The notes under the pieces are model-generated. The model had not been told where the DNA came from and made no database searches. It saw only the letters and a list, made by a program, of their open reading frames with translations. A program made the position numbers and the translations under genes. A DNA stretch of 64,000 bases from Tubiluchus corallicola (taxonomy: Eukaryota > Priapulida > Priapulimorpha > Priapulimorphida > Tubiluchidae): positions 434,001-498,000 of the forward strand of contig JAQGDQ010000053.1 of the NCBI GenBank assembly GCA_030141605.1. The letters are read 5' to 3'. Shown here piece by piece: positions 11,627 to 33,049 of the stretch; within the stretch, counting starts at the first letter, position 1; each line of letters begins with the position of its first letter.

Positions 11627-11917
11627 ATTGAAAGTCCAGTATACTTCACTCTGCTTGCTTAGTATTCACTTGGTTGTTACAAAGTTGTACATGTGGGTAC
11701 AACAAGTTAAGCTTAATACTTGCTTGGAACTTTTTGTAAGAACTGACTGTTTTGTCTACTAATTTGGTGTACACACGTAGATGTGTAGTGTTTTTCTTAT
11801 TTCTGTAAAATATAAAAAATTCCTGATATGAAGTATTTTTTTCTGATGTGCTTATGAGATGGTAATATTATATTATTTGAATCAGTACCGAATCTGATTA
11901 GAACAGTATATTTTTAG

Positions 11918-14900
11918 GATCAGTACCGAATCGAAACAGACAGTTTTGGTGAATTAAAAGTACCTGTGGACAAATATTATGGAGCAAGCACAGCTAGAAG
12001 TCTTGTCAACTTTAATATTGGAGGACCAGTTGAAAGAATGCCCGTATGTTATGTTATGTATCATTGAATTTTGATTATGTGATTAGTCAATGAATTGTTT
12101 GATTGTGTGCAAAATAAAACCAATGTGCAATACTACTATAGTAGCTAATTGCTTTAGAAAATGCAATTATTCGCTTTCATTTGAAAAGGCTGTTGCTGCG
12201 GCAGATGGATTATCCTTTAGCTGTTTGTTAATACAGTTGTGATGTTACTGCTGGTGATTGGATCAATGTCAGTGAATTCACTCCAAGATAGGGCAGCGCA
12301 GCAGCAGAGATCAGCCATGTTCCCTCTTTTCGAGGTGAACAGCAAAGGTTTATGGTATACCCAGAATGTTGGACCCGCATGTGCAGTTGTCCACTCAGCC
12401 TGTCTCCCGCAAACCCTCCAACATTGTTAAAAATGGGTTACAAGCTAAGACTCCTTGTGCGTGTAATGTGTGATCTGTAATGTGTGATGCGTATTGATTG
12501 TTTCCTTATGTCCGTGAAGGCTATGCATATTAACAAAGCTTGCGGTGGTCTTTCCGCCATTTTTGGTTGCTTGTTGTTGAAAACCATGCTTTACCGAAAT
12601 TTCAGCATGATAATTACAGCAATGGCAATAGGTTTGTATTGTACTGTTAGATGATAAAGAAAGTAGAAGTTAGAAGTATTGGATGCACAACATTCTGCAA
12701 TGGACAGAACAATATAGCAAGTATCATCATTTAGTGAAAGACCACATACGATCACACTCGAGTGAACACGTATCACGCATCATGCATTACATATTGCATT
12801 TTATGTACACTTGGAAACACTTCGCTACAGGGCATTTAATAACAGTTACAAACTGTCCTTAAAGTAACGTGATCAATGTCCTTTGAGAATGTAGTATGCA
12901 TTGCACAACATTATTGATACACATGATGGCTGTTGTGTTTTGCTTCAGAATAGAGACTTGTGCAGAAACGATGCTGAGATGCACCTTTTCGGACCATCTT
13001 TGTTCACTTGTAGATGATTCAAGTCCTTTCCTCCGCTGTATAGTTAAACTAATGTTCTTTCTCCTGGCTGAGCTATTTGTTGCTGACTTGTATTAGTGTC
13101 CATAAAAATGTGACTATATCATCTAGCAGCTAGCTTATTGCTAGCTTAAAGGTAGTGGCAAACATATGCGAAATTGTATCACAAAGGAAAATGCCCTGGC
13201 ACTTAAACTTCAGTTCTGCTAACATTGCAATGTTCCATGCCATCTTTGCACAGCAGAATATAATTCTTTTTGTGTCTTTACTTTTTTTGTACAGATATAT
13301 CATGCACCAACTCGTCTCATCCACTCAAATGTGGTCAAGGCAAAGCATTGGAAATGATTGTAAATGGAAGCTGATGAAATGTAAAATCAGTATGTAACTG
13401 ATATTAAATGCCTTTGTAGGTACTGATACTGAAAAATCAATTACAGTATCTCATTTTCAACAACAACAACGAAGCAGTAATGTTCTTAATTACATGATAA
13501 TAGTATTGTGATGTCATAACGGCGTCTTACAAGGAAAAGTGACAACATTTTTGGAATCCTTTGGGCAGTTTCCTGTCAGTCAGTAATACATATTTTTCAC
13601 CTATGTTCGATGGTTGAGAAGATATAATCATGAGCACATTTATGCGTATATCTTAGAAGTAGCATTCCCATTTTTTGCTTATTTTTGTTAGGACTGCGTA
13701 GTATGTTGATGAGAAAATAGTAGTATAGTAACAATTATAATAGATTTTGTGGGATACTTATGTCTGTGTCAAATGTAAACGTGTTGCACATTTTCTCGGC
13801 AGATATTGTGGCACTTGAGTTTTGTAATTTCAAGTAGGTTTGACAGCTTGTACTTATGTAATTGTCAACTTTCAATAAGAAGTGTAAGTGAGCAGGAAAT
13901 TGATTAACGCGCTGTATATTGCTATTTATAACCAACTCAAAGTAAATTAACTGATTTTCTCTTGTTACACTATCGATTTTCATTATTTTTTAGATTGCCA
14001 TTATAAGAGCATTTGGAATTCTAAAGAAAGCCACCGCAGTTGTGAATAAAGGCTATGGTTTGAAAACTGAAATCGCTGATGCTATTTGTTCAGCAGCAGA
14101 TGAGGTTTGGACTTGTGTGAAAGCCATGTTTTGTCAAGATAGTACTATGCAAGCTTATTGCCACTTGTTTTTTACATTTAAACAGTGTTTCATAGTATGT
14201 ATTCTGAAAAATTGTACAGTATGTATACAGTCAGTATGGTTGGGCCTTGCTATGTTTTAATTACTTTTTGAACATATTAAATTTTATAACTTCCTTTATG
14301 TAACAGATAACTAACTTGGTTTTTTCATTGATCGTTGAAAATTTCTAAATACTTAAAGGCCAATATAACCCCAACAGACATTGAAGTTTTTTCCGTATTA
14401 TTATGACTACAAAAAGAATTTGTACTTCGTTTTCTATATAAAATGAAGAGATAAATTAAATAACTTACCTTTTCTGGCGAATTTCGGATGTGTACATTGC
14501 CGTGAAGACCATCATGTTTTATGTCTTTTGCGAGAATGACGTAATTAATACATGACGTTTACAAGTAAGCTTCGCAGGTTAAGCAGTAGTTCTAATCACG
14601 ATTAGCGTAAAATTCTTGCCTTCAAAATATGGATACTTTGGTGAAGCGAAATTGCCGACGGCTTTTACACTTGAATCTGGGCATTGGCAGAGCTAAACTG
14701 GGGCAACTTGAAAATAGTAAATAGCATTCAAAACTTGAATGATTAGTATCTAAATTGTGCACAAGTGTAAAATTTCCAGCTACCACAAGTCTTACCACAG
14801 TCCTAAAATCGTAAAACTATTGCTTCATCCATGCCTCGTACCTCCTGCTTGTCCGAAATATTTTATCTCAACACCGCATTTAAATCTCTGCCTCAATTGT

Positions 14901-17900
14901 ATTGTACTAACTCATTGTTTCTACAGCATATATAGTATAATGAGCTACACTGCATTACGAGAGGGTGAGTCGCTATTTACTGGACCAGTTTTGCTGAATA
15001 ATTCGTAATCTAAGGTTTACTAGGGTTTCCACATAAGTTATGCAATTTAATAGTAAATTAAAATATTCTTAAGTATATTATAGAATTGATTATTATCACT
15101 TAATGACTGCTTTGTGCTAGAAGTGCCCAACCCATATAGCGCATGCAACAAAAACTACCCATATTGTGGCATTCGCTCAATGTCAAGCGTTCTCAAACAT
15201 GGATGAATTTTGAGTGTTTTGAGTGACTTTGAGTATTCTGAATAAATGAGCTAGTGAAATTTGATTTTGCAATTGTTAAAAAGTCTTGTGCTAAAATCTG
15301 CATTTTAAATTACTTTAATTTAAAACAAGATGTGGTTACTGGAAACATTTTTACCAATGCACCCATTTTGCAAATAAAGTCAAAAAGAAGTTAGTACGTC
15401 ATACACTTCAGCAACAAATTTATTTCAGCACAGGGATTTGTGCAGAGACAATAAAGACTGCAATGCCTAAATGGACATCAGCAGAGTAGCCAGCAGTTTA
15501 TACAGTAAAAAAGCTAGTGTCCACTTGAAAGTAACAGAAGCCATAAAATACACAACAGCTATTTTTTGAGAGCAAAAACGTGGTACCTAAGTTACTATGC
15601 ATAGAGTCAGTAAGCCAGGGTTTCAAGCCATGAATGATGAAAGACAACCGAAAGTTGTGTGTTATACTCACACATAAAGAAATACTTTAACAATTACGTC
15701 ATGTAACAATTACATCATTCATCTCGCACAACGAAAAAATGGCCGAGATTCAAATTTTATACCGGTAGCAAGAAAGTGATAAAAAATCAAAAGAAACGAG
15801 TTTTATAGTAAATTTATAATAAAATAAATTGAATGTGTATTGAATGTAGGATTTTGGGTTGTAAAAGCTTATATTATAGTGAAGGTTTAGTTTGACTTTA
15901 ATGATTTACACTACATTATTTCGTACGTATCCGAAGAAAACAACTTGCTGAAATTAAGGTTGATTAATTTCTTTTTTTGTAATATTTAGGTAATATCTGG
16001 GCAACTAGATGATCATTTTCCACTAGTAGTTTGGCAAACTGGGTCTGGCACACAGACAAATATGAATGTTAATGAAGTCATTAGTAACAGAGCCATAGAA
16101 AAACTTGGCGGTACACTAGGAAACAAGTTAATGGTACATCCTAATGATCATGTGAACATGGGACAGGTACAGTACTTTAATGTCAACAAGTTGTTTATAA
16201 ATTGTTAGCATTGTAAAGATCTATAAAGCTGTACAGAACCAGATTTTTCTTTAGGTAAATGCCACTTTAGCTTGTAACTTAACCTTTTGTAATCATCAGT
16301 TATTTTATATTATAACATTTAAAGTTATTGACATGTTTAAAGTATGAATAAAAGGCTATCACAGCTAATAGAGCTGGTGTTTTTCAGTAATAATTTGCAA
16401 CCAAGTGGTTTTTAGTGTTCCTGAAGAAAGAGTCTAACTCATTGTCTAATCACAGTACAAGTTTGCAAGTGCAACAGTAATAAAGATTAATAATAAGCAG
16501 TTCATTCTTCTGCATATTATTCTTGGTTCTATTTCATGACTGTGCCTTTGATTTTTAGCATCTGCAACTTTTACCATTTACACAGCATCACCTTAATCAA
16601 TTTTTCAAGAGCTGTTATTTGTCACCAAATACTACTAATATGTGTCTCTTATTTGTTAAATTACAGAGCTCTAATGACACTTTTCCTACAGCAATGCACA
16701 TTGCTGTAGCTGTGGCAGTTCACGAGAAGCTATTGCCATCATTAGAACTGCTACATAAAGGTCTGAATGAAAAATCTCAAGAGTTTTCCAATGTAATCAA
16801 AGTGGGCCGTACTCATACTCAGGTATTATGTTCGGGTTAGAATTGCAAATATGGCAAGAACAATATTCAAAATTGAGAATTTTTGAATCAAGCATGACTT
16901 TTTCATTTGTATGCATAGAATAAAGAAGGATTATTTTTGTAATTTGTAAAACATACATCATTCTTATAATTGCTCCAAACATGCTTTTAATTGTATAAAA
17001 CCTGAAGTGAACTTTTTGGGTAGCCCGTTTTTTTGTCATAGATGAAGTTTGTGCCAGGTGTAGTGTGTCAGTTAATTTACTGAATGTTTTAGCAATTACA
17101 AAGGCTATGGAAGATAAGTAAGACTTAAATTATCAAATATTAGTGGTTTTAAGTCAGCTACACTACATTTCACTTGACTCTTTATGCAATGTTTCCTCTG
17201 ATTTCTCTGATTATCAGGCGTGTTCATTACAGTATTTTCAGTAAATTCAGTATTTTAACCATTTTGTGGAGCTTTTGCAAGAGAGCTTATAACTAAGCAT
17301 ACAAAATGTGTATAGTTTTCTGCTTCATTACATCTAGACTACTTCAGGAACTCCAGTATGATCACAAGTCACAGGTGAAGTAGTGTGTCTCACAGTTTTT
17401 ATATGTTTATTTGTTATTTGCTAGGACGCAACACCGCTTACACTGGGTCAAGAATTTGGAGGATATGCTGCTCAAATTTTTAACGGTATAGGGCGCGTTA
17501 AATGTGCATTACCACGAGTCTACGAGCTAGCAGCAGGTTGGCACAAATTACCTTTCATTAAATCATTACAAATTGCCATGTGTAAAATGTGTGACTGAGA
17601 AAGATAGCCCATATCAAGAAAAATTGTTCTATAAAACCCTCAGATATATTATATTAATGTGAGTTTTATATTATATCCTCTGATATAAAAATGTCTTTAG
17701 GAGGAACGGCTGTTGGTACAGGGCTTAATGCCAAGATTGGTTTTGCTGAGAAGACTGCGGAAGAAGTATCTTTATTAACAGGTTAGCTGTAAATATGTTT
17801 TCCTTTAGTTGATTGATAAAGTCTGCATTAATAATTGATCATTTGAGATTTTTTAGAAGACATTATGCTTTTAGTGAAAAATGCAGCATGCCTCAAAATT

Positions 17901-20900
17901 TGTACCAGTTATAAGTTGTGCAATTAAATTGGTTTATTACAGGTATACCTTTTGTAACAGCTCCAAATAAGTTTGAAGCACTTGCAGCACGTGATGCAAT
18001 GGTAGAAATGAGTGGTGCCTTAAATGTTATTGCCTGCAGTCTCATGAAAATAGGAAAGGATATAATGTTTCTAGGATCTGGACCCCGCTGTGGTTTAGGA
18101 GAGCTTAAACTTCCTGAAAATGAGCCTGGCAGTAGCATTATGCCCGGTGAGTAAAATTTTCATTTTTTTAAACTTGAGTTTGGTTTAGCTCATTTGCCAA
18201 GGCTGCATGTAACTGGCATATAATTACATTGTATATATATATACAGGCGACCCTGTATAGCAAAATCGTCCATAGTGTGCTAGAGGTAAATTTAATTATG
18301 GTGCTAGAGGTAAAAAAGTCAGAGTAGTCAATTTTTATCAATTTTCGAATTTTTGTTTTTTTCTAATCTAAGACTATCTTACTATCATGCTGTACTGTTA
18401 TTCTGCCTGAAATATTAGTTTTTATTAGCAAAATTATTAAAAAGCTAAACCCTTACTATTTCGGGTGCTTGTAGTGCAGGAAAAGACTGCTTAAGTTAAC
18501 ATGCTGCATCTCTGCATGCCGATCATGATTTTAAACATGGTTTTTTTTAATGACCAGCATTGTGTTGGTTACCAGATTCCTTTATCTGATTAATTTATAA
18601 ACTGCTGCTTTTTTGCAGAAATGCTATAGAAAATGCGTAAACAAATACCTTAGATTTTGCTGTTTCAAGCGTCTCTCTTTTTTACCCAATAAAAATCATA
18701 AGATTGAAGGTTATGTTATTTTTGCCCAATGAGAATCATGAACGTCGCGCGACATCATCGTCTCATAACTTCGCGCAACGCAGTGTCCAGCAATGCCAGT
18801 AACAACAAAGCCGAGACAGTGCTGAGAAGAAAATAGAACACAGATGGATTTAGCTCTACTTACATTTTTGTTATGATTGTTATTAGTTTACATTTTTTTT
18901 AGTAATAGTAATTTGTGTTTTATAGATGAATTACAGTTTTTTAGCATTCTTTTCATTAATATCTAGGTAAACACGTGTAGTTGTATGCTTTCCTATAGTT
19001 TTTCTCTAATACCTAAGATTCAAGTCTTTAGCTGCTTTGGGTTCAATGTGCTTATCACTACAATTACTGTACTAACAAATTTTTGGTGTGGTCTTTGTGA
19101 GCAGAAAGATTTCTCAAAAGTGCTGCTGTAAAGCTCAAGATTATAAGACTCATAAAAATAAGCCTCCTCAAGACAGTTAGGTATGGCGTTTAAAATATTT
19201 TACTCATAATAATGATGATAACTAAAAAGTGTTGGAGCAAAAATAAAAACTGGAATAAAAAATATTGTTTTAAATTTTTATTAATTTTGTTATGTGTATA
19301 TTTTTCTGATAATTTTTCTGTGATAATTTTGTCAGATTATAAGGCCACTCAATTGATTTTCCTTACTTGTACTACTAACTGTCACACCTGTAATTAAATG
19401 TAATGGTTAATTTACTGTGAGTGGCCCTCGGCTACAGCTCAGACAGATAAACAGCCAGATAAATTATATTGAAACTGTGTGGTGCCTGCTTAGGAATATT
19501 TGCTATGTACAGCAAACTCACTTCTGTAATTTGTTACAACTATCATACCTGTAATTAGGAATTTTGGTGAATGATTTACCTGAAATGACACTAATGCATA
19601 GAAATTACGTGACTACATGACAAACATGTTCAGTTACACTGTAGGTACAATAGCAACGTACAAAAACCTAATGGTAATTAAAAATTAGAAAGTGGTAATT
19701 AATACTTACAAGATGTTATATCTGCAATTCTTTGTGATGGATATCTCAAATAATACTGAATTCTGAGAACTGCCTTAATACAGTACAAGTGCTTTCAAAG
19801 AATTGCTAACATTTTACTTTTCACTTATACAGATAATTATAAAGCTAACCATAACATAGTCATACAAGATTCATCCCTAGGTAAAAGTCACACCTGTATT
19901 TATAAATGTTGCTAATTAGTTTGTTCAAAAGAAATTTTATAATACCGAAAATGTATAAGCCTATTTAATACTTCACAAGTTTACAACTATAGCTATTTTG
20001 TAGTTTAAACTACAAAATAGCTATAGTTGTGACATTAAAGTCAGAAAAAGTTGGATTTGTTTCACCTATAATTATGTTGACTGATCTAATTACTCTAATT
20101 GATTTGTTAGTTTACCTGGAAATGATACCTTGAACACATGTACAACAATGCACTTAAATAGCAGATTATTTTGAAAATGGGCATAGTTATTTTCACAAGC
20201 TTTCATTTTTATTGATATTATAACCAATGCTTGTAATTTTCTCACCTGTAATTAATTATCTTACCTGGTAAAACCCAAACACTCCAAAGCTACTGCTTTA
20301 ATTATATTTGTTCATAAGTTATGTAAAAACTTTAAAGTGTCGTGTGATAAAATTAATTATTATAACTTACCTCTAATTAAATTATAACAGGTAGCAGAGA
20401 TAAATAACAAAGGTACTCAGTGTTGATCAAAAGTGCACTGGCTATACTTGCATACAAGTTGCATGAAAGAGAATTGTATGCATTGTAGTACCCTTTCAAA
20501 CCCCATAGCAAGCAATAACTTCCTCAGTTGCTATGCAAATTTAGTGAAAATTATAACACAAACTTTGAAAGCCATTTTCTCCCAATTTTAATTTTGATTT
20601 TTTTTGCCATAAATTCCAATATATTGGTTCAGAAACAATGTAGAGAGCTGAAACAGGTACCAAAATGATCAGCATGAACAGGGGAATAAGAATATGCACA
20701 TAAACTAAAAATTGATGCATAGCGCACTATGGACAGTTTTGCTATGCAAAGTCACATATATTACATGTATTTATTTTAATCATTTTCTAGGAAAAGTGAA
20801 CCCCACTCAATGTGAAGCTTTGACAATGGTTGCTGCCCAGGTAATGGGTAACCATGTATCAGTGACAATAGGTGGCAGTAACGGCCATTTTGAGCTGAAT

Positions 20901-21215
20901 GTTTTCAAGCCAATGATAGCCCGGAATGTTCTGCAATCAATACATCTCCTCAGTGATGTATGTGTCTCCTTCAATAACAACTGCATCAGAGGTCTGAAAG
21001 CTAATAAGGAAGTTATTCAAGGTCACCTGGCAAATTGCCTTATGCTAGTCACTGCTTTGAATCAGCACATCGGTTATGACAAAGGTGCACAAATTGCACA
21101 GAAAGCCTCCATTGAAGGAACTACACTCAAAGCAGCAGCTTTAGAATTAGGCTATGTGACTGCTGAAGAGTTTGACAATTATGTGAATCCTGCTAATATG
21201 CTGGGTCCAAAATAA
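11918..21215 (+). CDS. FH: Fumarate hydratase, class II (exons 2 to end; exon 1 not found)
   Basis: Catalyses reversible hydration of fumarate to malate in the TCA cycle, and also in the cytosol in many animals. Eight coding segments join in phase: 11,918-12,043, 13,994-14,104, 15,990-16,166, 16,667-16,822, 17,425-17,536, 17,701-17,781, 17,943-18,146 and 20,791-21,215 (stop TAA). They give 463 codons, almost the full mature enzyme. Visible landmarks are [16 protein letters not shown] (about 94-109 of the partial protein), HPNDHVN (129-135), [17 protein letters not shown] at the end of the fourth segment, [10 protein letters not shown], and the superfamily signature GSSIMPGKVNP (317-327) with the catalytic Ser loop, split by the last intron. 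The C-terminus ends in MLGPK. All introns are GT-AG; the donor after the second segment (GAG then GTTTGG) is weak. Missing: the exon with the start codon and any mitochondrial presequence. From memory of human FH, introns before the first, second, third, fourth and seventh segments sit at equivalent places. Confidence 0.96.
19380..20400. repeat. Cluster of acctgtaatta-like motifs in the last FH intron
   Basis: About nine related short strings, cacctgtaatta or acctg followed by a similar A/T-rich tail, recur at about 19,386, 19,544, 19,577, 19,889, 20,065, 20,115, 20,246, 20,262 and 20,370. On the minus strand each reads like caggt, which resembles a splice donor. Spacing is irregular, so this is not a simple tandem array. 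Function unknown. Confidence 0.45.
19983..20030. repeat. Perfect 48-bp palindrome
   Basis: Two 24-base arms meet with no spacer; the left arm begins acaactatagctattttg and the right arm is its exact reverse complement. The match ends abruptly at both sides. It lies in the last FH intron. It could extrude as a cruciform, or be a fused pair of transposon ends. Confidence 0.95.
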
Positions 21216-21256
21216 ATGTCATTTGATAATATTTACTTGAAATGAGCTTTAAATTC

Positions 21257-21262
21257 AATAAA
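21257..21262 (+). promoter_or_regulatory. FH polyadenylation signal (first)
   Basis: AATAAA 42 bases after the FH stop codon. A second AATAAA lies at 21,305-21,310. Either could direct 3' end formation. Confidence 0.6.
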
Positions 21263-21310
21263 TGACACTAACCTGCCATGAGGCTTCTATCATTCACTGT
21301 GAACAATAAA

Positions 21311-22651
21311 CTGTAACTTGTTCTTGCCCACTTTAGTTCTCATTGCTGTGTACCAGATCTGGCAACAACAGGTGCCCTTTTTAAAACTTTGGTATGATCA
21401 GACCGTTTATTGAAACCGCATAGATAAGAAGCAGACAAGTTGTCTGTGAAACAGTACTGCCTAGTCAAATGTTTAGTAACATATCAATGGCCAAAATTGT
21501 TTTGTGCCATCATTTTAGCTTATCAGAAATGATTGTAATGACATTGGTCAATATTAACTTTTATCATTTATTTCTGACATCAATTATGTTGTTTGCAACA
21601 AGTCGAACGAGACAATTATTTTACGCGATTCTGTCAATTAAATTAATTTAAAATGAGTAACTTTTTGACTGCTGTTGGCAGTTCTCCGAGGAACATTACT
21701 CCTGCTCTTTAGTATTGTTTTAGCTCCAATATGGAAAACCACGTTGTTCAGTTAAACTGAAAAATGGATAAAATTATAATTGTAATGTAATATGAATGAA
21801 AGTATGTTTTTGAAGAAAAATAATTCAGAATTGAATTGGAGAATGCCAAATTAAAATAAAATTGATTTGTGTCACCTTTAATAAGTTGATATTCTGTTAA
21901 TTTACAATTATTAAAGAGCCATTGTGCCCATGTTATGTGATGTCTATTATGCTCATTTCTGCTGTAGAATTTCTTACTGCAGAATCTCAGAATTTTAGTT
22001 TTTTATTGTATTTTAGTACAACATATCTAAACTACCTTTTATTTACAACGTATTTATTTGGTCGAGTGCACCTATTGTATTGGGTTTTAAAAATTTGCTT
22101 CTTGTTTTAAAGTTTATGTCAATAGGATTAGGTAAACTTGTAGAGCAGCATATAAAAATTAGTACTGTAGCCTAATAAGTAAAAGTGCTTCATATTTTTT
22201 TATGCTCAGAGCAGCATTTTTAAATCGTGACTATTTATGTAACCAATTCAAGATCAATAACAAGTCAAGCAATAAATGTTAGTTTTTAAAATTTATGCAT
22301 AATTTATTTTCTAGCAACTAGTAAGTGTACTATTAACAACAAAATAATTTTTTACAACATTTGCCTTGTATTTCAAAGAATGTTTTCTGTTTTCTCTGTT
22401 TGATAGGTGAAGCTGAGTTAATGGTGTTTTTTGATCTCTGTGACAAGCAGTGTCACAACACAGTCCATGTAAAAATGAACGGTTTGTGACACGCCATGTC
22501 ACAATACTGACATCTCGTACGAAAATCTGTGTTTTTTTGCATTTATCCCAGACATTTACCATAACTTACCTAATAACCCATTTAACAAAATTATTTCAGT
22601 AAAATATTTTCCATCAAATTTAGAAGAACTATTCAAAATTAATTAAGTTAA
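21311..22651. other. Intergenic, between convergent FH and FSIP1
   Basis: AT-rich sequence between two converging gene ends. No exon or transposon end was recognised. Short frames (21,469-21,651; 21,922-22,110) have no family features. Confidence 0.4.
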
Positions 22652-22657
22652 TTTATT
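22652..22657 (-). promoter_or_regulatory. FSIP1 polyadenylation signal
   Basis: AATAAA on the minus strand, 19 bases past the FSIP1 stop codon at 22,677-22,679. Confidence 0.6.
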
Positions 22658-22676
22658 GTGTATCATCGACGTCTTC

Positions 22677-31787
<9,111 letters not shown>

Positions 31788-33049
31788 TTATGACCTGAAA
31801 ATTATAAACAATGAAAGATTCATTAAGAAACCATCAATGGAAGAACGTTTCAACATCTATCAAGAGTTGTCTTTCTTCAGTTTACATTAAAATACCATTA
31901 CTAGGAAACATTTTTGACTGTCAAATACTGTGGCAAGATTCTGCTTCTGTGATGGGAGACAGCTTCTGTTTTTCAAATAAAAATGTTTTTCAATAGCACA
32001 AAATTTGGTGTAAAGTGTTTTTCTTTGGTTATCGATATTTTTTATGCTGCTTGTTTCCCAGTGTTATTTGGAAATGTACATTTGTCAAGTTGTGTTGTAC
32101 AGTATTAATTTTTGTCTGACTTATTGTATCATTGGTATTAGTCACGTCCTTGGTAAAAGGTGATTCAATAACCTGTTATCTCAAGATTGGTGATAGCCGT
32201 TGTACCTTAATTTCACGTTTTACAAAAAAATTATAAGTCAACATGGGTGTTATCATATTTAACCCACGAGTCTTTTTTTGGAACCACTTCATTTATTATT
32301 TGCCCTAGTAATGGCTTGCATTTGACTTCACAGCATGTTTCCATTTAATCGTACTTTGTGACTCCACTTTTTGGTGTGAACTGCGATGCATATGAAGCCA
32401 CTTATTTTTTTCCAGTTTACTTGCTATGTATCTTGCTTATAACCAGCGTCCTTTTCAATGTGACCACTTTTGCATAAATATCAAGTGCTATCCAGAGGTG
32501 CGATGGTTATAGCTCACTGAACATATTAGCTAAATGCCTGTACCATTAACACTGTACAGGGCAGCTATTGGTGTACTTGACTTTGTGCCACATTTTCTTT
32601 ATGGATTTAGAACTAAGTCCCATCATATATGCAACACATGTTCACAGCCTAATGTATTAATAATGTCTATTTCAAATAATATTTTCCTTTTGGCAGTTTT
32701 GTCTATTATAATTATTCTGGCGATGGATATCCATTACAACCCCATGTAAACAAGTCCTTTAAACAAGTAATTTTCCTTTTTCCATGCTAATGTCAAAAAA
32801 TCTCGGACATATTAATCCTTGGTTATCAAGTCCCTTTCTATAAAGATCATAAGGCTTTTGAGGAGGGATAGCATTTTTACGTCTTGATTGATAAACCTTT
32901 CAAACCAAGAATGGATTTAGTCTTTAATAGGCTAACAGTTAAATAGTAATGCCTACGTCACAAGTAGAATGTAACCAAAGTGACAGAGCGGAGTGTTGGC
33001 ACAATTGAAGCCATAGTGCTTTTACACTAATTCTAGTTTCAAGCCAGGT
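31788..33049. other. Upstream of FSIP1; no feature seen
   Basis: Holds whatever promoter and 5' untranslated region FSIP1 has, but no clear core promoter motif. No exon on + could be supported. The right part may include the eroded 5' part of the LINE that becomes recognisable at about 33,050. Confidence 0.35.

Noticed and set aside
12239-12430. 63-codon frame inside an FH intron
   Set aside because: No family features and no partner exons; the FH coding sequence joins cleanly across it.
14359-14560. Possible transposon end (taaaggccaatataacccc)
   Set aside because: No matching inverted end or flanking duplication was found downstream.
22311-22562. 83-codon minus-strand frame past the FSIP1 stop
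   Set aside because: Lies after the polyadenylation signal, no homologous blocks, no splice link to FSIP1.
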